A stretch of 64,000 nucleotides of DNA from Holophagales bacterium (lineage in GTDB: Bacteria > Acidobacteriota > Thermoanaerobaculia > Multivoradales > Multivoraceae): positions 444,363-508,362 of the forward strand of contig VXZQ01000001.1 in assembly GCA_009845425.1 (NCBI GenBank). Reading direction: 5' to 3'. Below, one piece after another: positions 58,311-64,000 of the stretch. The notes under the pieces were generated by a model. The model had not been told where the DNA came from and ran no database searches. It saw nothing but the letters and a program-made list of their open reading frames with translations. Position 1 is the stretch's first letter. Each line of letters starts with the position of its first letter. A program made the translations under genes and the position numbers.

Positions 58311-59557
58311 CGGTAGCGAACTCCCATGTGCTTGATGCCGTTGAAGAAGTTGGAGCGCAGCCGCTCCGGTTCGGAAACCAGCTCGAGGCGGCCGAGATGG
58401 GGCCGCAGCTCCTCCAGCGCGATCTTGATCTCAAGCCGCGCCAGGTACGCACCCAGGCAGAAGTGCGGCCCGATGCCGAAGGTCAGGTGCCGGTTCGGCT
58501 TGCGGCCGACATCGAATCGGTTGGGTTCCTCGAACACGTCCCCGTCCCGGTTCGCGCTCGTGTACCACATCGCGACCTTGTCGCCGGCGCGGATGACCTC
58601 GCCGCGCATCTCGACGTCTTCGGTGGCCGTGCGGCGGAAGTGGTGGACGGCCGTCACCATCCGGAGCACTTCGTCGGCGGCAGTCGTCGCGAGATCCTCG
58701 TCGCCGGCCACGACGCGCTCCGCCTGGTCCGGGTGTCGCAACAGCTCGTACGTGCCGCCCGACAGCGAATGGCGCGTCGTCTCGTTGCCCGCCGCCGCCA
58801 GCAGCAGGAAGTACAGGTCGAACTCGCGCGGCGTGAGCGGCTCGCCGTCGACTTCGGCGAACACCAGGTCGGTCACGATGTCGTCGCGCGGTTCGGCGCG
58901 GCGCCGCGCCGCCAGCTTGCGGCCGTACTCGAACATCTCGAGGCTCGCCGGGCTCGAGAACGGCAGGTGCTTGAAGCGCTCCCGCTCCGTCTCGTAGTCG
59001 TCGACGTACTCCGGGTCGGTAGCGCCGAGGATGCGGTTGCCGATGTCGACGATCAGCCGCCGGTCCTCCTGGGGCGCGCCCAGCATCTCGGCGAACACCC
59101 GCATCGGCAGCTCCACCGCCACGTCGTCGACGAAGTCGAAGTCGCCCCGGGCGATTGCGGTCTCCAGAATTCCCCGAAACAGTTGCCGGATGTGGTCCGA
59201 GAAGGCGGTGAGCGCCCGCGGCAGGAAGCGCTTGCTGATCAGCGAACGCAGCTTGTAGTGGCGCGGCGGATCCATGTCGATCATCGACTTGCGCGCCTCG
59301 ACGTGCTCCGGCTCCAGGTCCTCGAGCGAGGTGCCGCCGACTTCGGACGAGAAGCGCTTCGGGTCCTTCGAGACGCGGACGACGTCCTCGTGCCGCGTGA
59401 TCGACCAGAAGCCAGGCCCCTTCGGCTCCGGCTGCCAGTACACGGGCGCCTCCGCCCGCAGGCGGGCGAACCACTCGTGCGGCACGCCCCGGGCGAACCG
59501 GTCGTGATCGCAGAGGTCGATCTCGGCCGCGAGCGAGGCGTTGGCTGCGTGCGCCAC
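58307..59557 (-). CDS. Cytochrome P450
   Basis: A soluble bacterial P450 of 416 residues. The oxygen-binding I helix is AAGNETT (255-261), the ExxR pair is E296/R299 (DEVLRMV), and the haem loop FGIGPHFCLGAYLAR places the ligand at C367. Overall it resembles the CYP125/CYP142-like and monoterpene hydroxylase branch. It needs ferredoxin and reductase, which are not in this window. Placed between a GS-like ligase and a gamma-glutamyl hydrolase, it is the likely oxidising step of the operon. Confidence 0.93.
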   Translation of the reverse strand: MAHAANASLAAEIDLCDHDRFARGVPHEWFARLRAEAPVYWQPEPKGPGFWSITRHEDVVRVSKDPKRFSSEVGGTSLEDLEPEHVEARKSMIDMDPPRHYKLRSLISKRFLPRALTAFSDHIRQLFRGILETAIARGDFDFVDDVAVELPMRVFAEMLGAPQEDRRLIVDIGNRILGATDPEYVDDYETERERFKHLPFSSPASLEMFEYGRKLAARRRAEPRDDIVTDLVFAEVDGEPLTPREFDLYFLLLAAAGNETTRHSLSGGTYELLRHPDQAERVVAGDEDLATTAADEVLRMVTAVHHFRRTATEDVEMRGEVIRAGDKVAMWYTSANRDGDVFEEPNRFDVGRKPNRHLTFGIGPHFCLGAYLARLEIKIALEELRPHLGRLELVSEPERLRSNFFNGIKHMGVRYR

Positions 59558-59568
59558 GGGTTCGCCGC

Positions 59569-60885
59569 CTACAGTTGAATCCGGTACTCGTTGCGCTCCC
59601 AGTCGGTCACCCAGCCGTGGTAGCGCTCGAGTTCGAAGCGCTTGAGCGTCAGGAAGGCGTCGACGATCTCGCGGCCGACGCCGCCGCAGAGCAGTTCGTC
59701 GGCCTCCAGCGCGTCGAGGGCCTGGTCGAGGGAGCTCGGCAGCGGCGCGAGATCCTCCCGCCGGTAGGCGTCGCCCGCGGTCTGCTCCGGCGCCTCGAGT
59801 TCCCGGCGCACGCCGTCGAGCCCGGCCTGCAGCAGCGCGGCGATCGCCAGGTGGCAGTTCGCCGTGCCATCGCCGACGCGGATCTCCAGGCGGGCCGCCT
59901 TGCCGCGCTCGGGCGGCACGCGGACGAAGGTCGTCCGGTTGTCGAGGCCCCAGGAGACGTTGATCGGCGCCAGCGAGTCGGGCGCGATCCGCTTGAAGGC
60001 GTTGACCGTCGGGTTGAGGAAAGCCATCAGCGCCCCGGCATGCTCCAGCACGCCGGCGATGAAGGAGAGCGCGGCCGCGCTCAGGCCGTCCGGGCCCGCC
60101 GGATCGCCGATCCGGTTGGCGCCCTCGCTGTCCTGGAGCGACACGTGGAGGTGGAGCCCCGAGCCGCCCTGGTCGTTGAAGGGCCGGCCCATGAAGGTCG
60201 CCCGCATCTCCTCCAGCACGGCCATCTCCTTGACGGTCGCCTTGAGGCGGAAGGCGCGGTCGGCGGCGTCGAGGGCGGGGCCGTGGCGAAGGTTGATCTC
60301 GTACTGCGAGTTCATGAACTCGTGGTTCGCGGCGTAGGCGCCCAGGCCCATCTCGGCGCAGGCGTGGAGCATCCGGCCCGAGATGCCGCCGGGGTCGCTC
60401 TCGGCGCCGACGGTGTAGACCCGCGACAGCGTGTCGACGTAGCGGACCGCGCCCTCAGGAGCAGCGTCGTCCGGCTTGAACAGGAAGAACTCGAGCTCCG
60501 GGCCGACGATCGGCAAAAGATCCAGCTCGGCCAAGCCGTCCGCCGCCCGCCGCACCGCGCCGCGCGGGTCGAACGGATGGGGGTTGCCCTCCTCGTCGAC
60601 CAGGTCCACCAGGCAGGCGGCGATGTCCGGCGCCCACGGCAACGCCGCGGCGGTCGAAAGATCCGGCCGCGCGAAGAAGTCCGGATAGCCGATCTCGCCG
60701 CCCATGACCGGCGTGTGCGCCAGGTCGGTGGTCATGATCGCCGAGCAGAAGGCGACCCCGTCCTCGATCTCGTGGCCGGCGTCGGCGAGCACGAGGTCCT
60801 TGCCGCGGGCGATCCCGTGGAGATCGGGGTACATCACCCGCAGTGTCTTCGCCCCCTTCTCGGCCAGGCGTTCGATGTCGCTCAT
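59569..60885 (-). CDS. Glutamine-synthetase-family gamma-glutamyl-amine ligase
   Basis: A 438-residue GS-fold enzyme, nearer PuuA/AtdA1-type ligases than housekeeping GlnA. Metal and substrate motifs seen are GPELEFFLF, GGSGLHLHVSL, NPTVNAFKRI and SWGLDNRTTFVR. The adenylylation-site region of GlnA is absent. It should use ATP to join glutamate to an amine. Together with the C26 hydrolase, it frames the P450 as in gamma-glutamyl pathways for putrescine, isopropylamine or aniline. It lies 11 bases before the P450 gene. Confidence 0.87.
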   Translation of the reverse strand: MSDIERLAEKGAKTLRVMYPDLHGIARGKDLVLADAGHEIEDGVAFCSAIMTTDLAHTPVMGGEIGYPDFFARPDLSTAAALPWAPDIAACLVDLVDEEGNPHPFDPRGAVRRAADGLAELDLLPIVGPELEFFLFKPDDAAPEGAVRYVDTLSRVYTVGAESDPGGISGRMLHACAEMGLGAYAANHEFMNSQYEINLRHGPALDAADRAFRLKATVKEMAVLEEMRATFMGRPFNDQGGSGLHLHVSLQDSEGANRIGDPAGPDGLSAAALSFIAGVLEHAGALMAFLNPTVNAFKRIAPDSLAPINVSWGLDNRTTFVRVPPERGKAARLEIRVGDGTANCHLAIAALLQAGLDGVRRELEAPEQTAGDAYRREDLAPLPSSLDQALDALEADELLCGGVGREIVDAFLTLKRFELERYHGWVTDWERNEYRIQL

Positions 60886-60912
60886 GGTGCTTCCCTTTGG
60901 CGTCGCGGCCCC

Positions 60913-61155
60913 TTACGCCGCGTCCGGTGATTCGTCGATGAAGTGGCCCAGGCGTTCGTAGGCCGCGGCGTCGCGGCGGCGGATGGCGGCGGCCCAGACA
61001 ACCCCGCACACGAAGAAGATCGGCACGGCGGCCCACAGCGAGCCGACCAGGCCGGTGCTCGCCCCGGTCAGCGCGTCCCCGTTGACGACGACGAACACCA
61101 TCGCCGCCGCCAGGCCGAGCGCGCCGGAGCGCAGTGCTCCCTGGTCGTTGGTCAT
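60913..61155 (-). CDS. Small two-helix membrane protein
   Basis: An 80-residue protein with two predicted membrane helices (GALGLAAAMVFVVVNGDAL at about 11-29; LWAAVPIFFVCGVVWAAAI at about 40-58) and a charged C-terminal tail. ATG 61155 overlaps the stop of the cytochrome/PQQ dehydrogenase gene (ATGA). The family is not recognised. It could anchor the dehydrogenase or assist transport. Confidence 0.65.
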   Translation of the reverse strand: MTNDQGALRSGALGLAAAMVFVVVNGDALTGASTGLVGSLWAAVPIFFVCGVVWAAAIRRRDAAAYERLGHFIDESPDAA

Positions 61156-62561
61156 CTGGCCGCCGATCCTACGGCCGTCAGGCGGACCAGGGCGCCGGGG
61201 TTGTTGAGGAGCAGGTAGATCGCGCCGTCGGGGCCGGTCTTGATGTCGCGGATGCGGCCGTGGCCCTTGAACAGGAGTTCCTGGCGGGTGACCCGGCCGC
61301 CTTCGATCTCCAGGCGTCGGAGTTCCTCGAAGGAGAGCGAACCGACCAGCAGGTCGCCACGCCACTGCTCGAAGGCGGGGCTGGCCACGAACTCGATCGG
61401 GCCGACGGCGAGCGCCGGCGTCCACTCGACGACCGGGGGCTCGATGCCGTCGGCGCGGGTCCGGTCGCTGATCACTGAGCCGTCGTAGTTGACGCCGAAC
61501 GTCACGACCGGCCAGCCGTAGTTCCGGCCCTTGACGAGGAGATTCAGTTCGTCGCCGCCGCGCGGGCCGTGCTCGGCGGCCCAGATCCCGCCGGTCTCCG
61601 GATGCTGAGCCATGCCCTGAACGTTCCGGTTGCCGAGAGTGAACACGGCGCCAAGCGCTCCGTCCTCGCCGGCGAAGGGGTTGTCGTCCGGGATGCCGCC
61701 GTCGGGCCGGATGCGGAACACCTTGCCCGAAGGCATCGCCGGGTCCTGCGAGTTCATCGCCGCGCTCATGTCGCCGATCGAGAAGTACAGGAGGCCGTCG
61801 CGGTCGAACAGCAGGCGGCCGCCCCAGTGCTTGCTGTCGGGCAGGTGGTACTCGGGTTCGAGCCGGAAGAGATACTCCGTGTACCGCCAGCGGTTGCCGT
61901 CGACGCGGCCGCGGATGATCCGGGTCAGCCCGCGGGCGTAGCGGTCGTTCGGATCTTCCGAGTGGCTGATCGCGGCGTAGACCCATCCGTTCTCCGCGTA
62001 GTCCGGGTCGAGCGCGATGTCCATCAGCCCGCCGGTCGAGGTCGCGAGGTCGACCGGCGGCAGCCCGGTGATCCGCTCCGGGTCCACCCTGCCGTCGCGG
62101 TAGCGGAGCAGGTAGCCCGCGTCCTCCGAGATCAGCGCCTCCGACGGCCCCGTGAACTCGATTCCCCAGGGGTTCTCCAGCTCGTCGGTGGCCAGGTACT
62201 CCACCCGCAGGGTGTAGTGCTCCGTCTCGACCGCCGGCGGGAGCGGCTTGGCGATCCAGACCTCCTCCGTCTGCAGGCTGTAGATCAGCTCGACCAGCGC
62301 CGTCATCTCCTCGTCCGAGAGTTCGCCGAGATAGCCCGGCATGTCGGTGCCCGGGATGCCGTGCCGGATGTTGCTCTCCACCGAGAAGCCGTCCCGCCCG
62401 AACCGCCAGTCCGACTTGATCAGCGGCTCCGCGAGCCCGCCTTCGAGCGCCTGCCCGTGGCAGCCGCCGCAGTGGAGGCGGTAGAGGGCGCGCGCGTCCG
62501 GCTCGGCGGCCGCGACGGGGGCGACCGCGAGCAGCACCGAGACGAGAAGGCTAGTTCGCAC
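61152..62561 (-). CDS. Cytochrome c fused to PQQ-type soluble aldose dehydrogenase
   Basis: A 469-residue periplasmic protein: signal peptide (SLLVSVLLAVAPVAAAE), one haem c domain (LHCGGCHGQALEGG, with DMPGYLGEL as likely Met ligand), then a Gdh-B-like six-bladed propeller (ENPWGIEFTG, HWGGRLLFDRDGLLYFS, EHGPRGGDELNLL). It would oxidise a sugar or alcohol and pass electrons straight to its haem. GTG 62561 is preferred, overlapping the amidohydrolase end by 11 bases; an in-frame ATG at 62588 would add 9 residues. Confidence 0.86.
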   Translation of the reverse strand: MRTSLLVSVLLAVAPVAAAEPDARALYRLHCGGCHGQALEGGLAEPLIKSDWRFGRDGFSVESNIRHGIPGTDMPGYLGELSDEEMTALVELIYSLQTEEVWIAKPLPPAVETEHYTLRVEYLATDELENPWGIEFTGPSEALISEDAGYLLRYRDGRVDPERITGLPPVDLATSTGGLMDIALDPDYAENGWVYAAISHSEDPNDRYARGLTRIIRGRVDGNRWRYTEYLFRLEPEYHLPDSKHWGGRLLFDRDGLLYFSIGDMSAAMNSQDPAMPSGKVFRIRPDGGIPDDNPFAGEDGALGAVFTLGNRNVQGMAQHPETGGIWAAEHGPRGGDELNLLVKGRNYGWPVVTFGVNYDGSVISDRTRADGIEPPVVEWTPALAVGPIEFVASPAFEQWRGDLLVGSLSFEELRRLEIEGGRVTRQELLFKGHGRIRDIKTGPDGAIYLLLNNPGALVRLTAVGSAAR

Positions 62562-64000
62562 CGGCCGCGTACACCCTCTCGCCGGCAATGAACGTCATCT
62601 CCACCTTCGTCCGATGCACCTCGGTCGGCGCAACGTCGAACGGGTTCTGCGAGGTGACGACGAGGTCGGCCTCCTTGCCGACTTCGATCGTGCCGACCTT
62701 GTCGCCCTGGCCCATCAGGCGCGCGCCGTTCCAGGTCATGATGCGGAGGGCGTCCTCGAGCCTCACCTGTCCCTGGAGGCCGAGCGTCTCCTCGCTGCCG
62801 CCCGGCACCTGCCGGGTCACCATCGTCTCGACGGCCAGCCACGGATCGACCAGGGGCACCACCGGCCAGTCCGAGCCGGCTGCCACAAGGGCGCCCGTCT
62901 CGAGGGCGTCCCTGATCGGCACCCATCGCTTCATCCGCTCGTCGCCGACCGCCTTGCGGATGTCGATCGCCGCCATCGGCGTGGGAAACCAGATGTAGGG
63001 CGAGAACTCCCAGGCCATCCCCAGCTCGCGCGGTCGGGGAATGTCGGCCGGGTCGACGAAGGTGCTGTGGCCGACGTCGTGCATCGGGCCGCCGAAGCCG
63101 TTCCGTTCCCGGGCCGCCGCGACGGCGTCGATCGCGGCCCGCACCGCGCCGTCGCCGGCGGCGTGCATCTTCACGTGCAGCCCCTGGCGGTCGAACGCCG
63201 TCACCGCGTCGTTCAGCGCCTCCTGCGGCACCAGGAGCAGCCCGAGCTTGGGCCGCGGATCGTCCTCGCCGGTCGAGTCCTCGTAGGGTGCGAGCATCGC
63301 CGCGGTGTGGCTCTCCGTCGGTACGCCGTCGAGCATGATCTTCACGCAGTCGACCTTCAGGCGCTCGCTCTCGTAGGTCGCCCGGATCGCGAGCTGGGAC
63401 TCGGCGGCGTCGGCGAGCGCCGGGTTGTGCGCCCAGGCGACGCAGGCCCGCACCCGCTGTTTCAACGTGCCCTCGCGCGCCAGTTGCGCCAGCGCGCCGA
63501 GCTGCCACGAGTTCGCGTAGGCGACGGTGAACGAGGTGATGCCGTGCGCCAGCATCTCGTCGGTGGCGATCTTCATGCCCTGCATCTTCTGCGCGTCCGA
63601 GGCCGGAGGAATCACCGACGCCACCATCGCGTTGGCCGTCTCGCGCAGCAGGCCGGTCGGGTCGCCGTCCTGGTCGCGTTCGATGATCCCGCCCTCCGGG
63701 TCCGGGGTGTCGCGGTCGATGCCGGCCACTTCCAGCGCCATCGTGTTGACCCAGACGCTGTGGTGGGACTCGTCGTAGAGGAAGACCGGGTTGTCCGGGG
63801 ACACGGCGTCGAGGAACTGCCTGGTCTGCTGGCCGGGCTCGAACACCGCCGCCACCCAGTTGCCGCCGTTGATCCACTCCCCCGGCTCGGCCCGGGAAGC
63901 GCACTCGCCGACCGACTCGCTGATGATGTCCGGCGGCGCGCCGGGAGGCAGCCGGCACGAGAACTCCTGCATCCCCGCGATCAGCGGATGCACGTGGACG
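62551..64000 (-). CDS. Amidohydrolase, YtcJ-like (5' end outside window)
   Basis: An amidohydrolase_3-family protein cut by the right edge; at least 482 residues are in the window. The metal motif begins VHVHPLIAG at the edge. Later come GLHVKMHAAGDGAVRAAID (His), MHDVGHSTFVDP and AAGSDWPVVPLVDPW with the catalytic Asp. The C-terminus IEVGKEADLVVTSQNPFDV closes the small beta domain. It probably hydrolyses an amide or cyclic amide and may open the catabolic operon. The start codon lies beyond 64000. Confidence 0.85.
   Translation of the reverse strand, partial: VHVHPLIAGMQEFSCRLPPGAPPDIISESVGECASRAEPGEWINGGNWVAAVFEPGQQTRQFLDAVSPDNPVFLYDESHHSVWVNTMALEVAGIDRDTPDPEGGIIERDQDGDPTGLLRETANAMVASVIPPASDAQKMQGMKIATDEMLAHGITSFTVAYANSWQLGALAQLAREGTLKQRVRACVAWAHNPALADAAESQLAIRATYESERLKVDCVKIMLDGVPTESHTAAMLAPYEDSTGEDDPRPKLGLLLVPQEALNDAVTAFDRQGLHVKMHAAGDGAVRAAIDAVAAARERNGFGGPMHDVGHSTFVDPADIPRPRELGMAWEFSPYIWFPTPMAAIDIRKAVGDERMKRWVPIRDALETGALVAAGSDWPVVPLVDPWLAVETMVTRQVPGGSEETLGLQGQVRLEDALRIMTWNGARLMGQGDKVGTIEVGKEADLVVTSQNPFDVAPTEVHRTKVEMTFIAGERVYAAGAN

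Overview
This is a GC-rich (about two-thirds G+C by eye), gene-dense bacterial chromosome segment. The best taxonomic guess is Acidobacteriota, possibly the Thermoanaerobaculia side. The window carries a VWFA-related protein of the Acidobacterial type, an Oar-like carboxypeptidase-regulatory/TonB receptor, FG-GAP/ASPIC-UnbV and TPR secreted proteins, several sulfatases, and an ATP synthase operon with both b and b' but no a or c genes. This placement is inference; there is no rRNA in the window. Both tRNAs encode their 3' CCA. Very many neighbouring genes overlap by ATGA, GTGA or TGATG, so translational coupling is the rule.

Layout. 0.2-6.7 kb: tRNA-Ser(GCU), then the F1 part of ATP synthase (b', b, delta, alpha, gamma, beta, epsilon, leftward) with a recognisable sigma-70 type promoter. 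6.7-9.5 kb: an AAA/DUF4143 ATPase behind two tandem palindromes, and a leftward antitoxin-VapC-PP2C phosphatase operon. 9.5-15.9 kb: a formiminotransferase, then a leftward cell-wall block (amidase, GerMN lipoprotein, glutamate racemase, RNase PH, Mpl ligase) and tRNA-Glu(CUC). 16-25.5 kb: a leftward set holding a homogentisate-type aromatic operon (HmgA, MBL protein, FAD monooxygenase, DUF2783, sulfatase), a glutathione transferase and, most notably, a secreted redoxin read through an in-frame UGA that looks like a selenocysteine codon with a SECIS-like hairpin. 25.5-32.6 kb: a sulfatase, esterases, a truncated TetR gene, a scar joining an esterase remnant to a HicB remnant, and a TauD dioxygenase coupled to a di-haem secreted protein. 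32.6-39.2 kb: a four-gene coupled operon VWA-TPR-TPR-FG-GAP/ASPIC. 39.2-49.4 kb: a LacI-controlled glycan locus (MFS transporter, LacI, TonB receptor, GH3 glucosidase, Na+/sugar symporter) with two LacI-type operators. 49.4-54.2 kb: a sulfatase reading in frame into a DJ-1/PfpI protein, a divergent TetR with its operator, and a serine beta-lactamase-like hydrolase. 54.2-64 kb: a leftward catabolic operon encoding an amidohydrolase (cut by the window end), a cytochrome c-PQQ-type dehydrogenase, a small membrane protein, a glutamine-synthetase-like ligase, a cytochrome P450, a class-I glutamine amidotransferase-like hydrolase, and HpaG-, HpaE- and extradiol-dioxygenase-like enzymes.

How the parts may work together. 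The lifestyle suggested is an aerobic heterotroph that desulfates and degrades polymers and aromatic compounds. The 54-64 kb operon is the most interesting pathway candidate: gamma-glutamylation by a GS-like ligase, oxidation by a P450, removal of glutamate by a C26 hydrolase, then meta-cleavage. This resembles the known aniline and putrescine gamma-glutamyl routes but with a P450 as the oxidant. The selenoprotein is the strongest single molecular finding. No selA/B/C/D gene is in this window, so its decoding machinery must be sought elsewhere in the genome.
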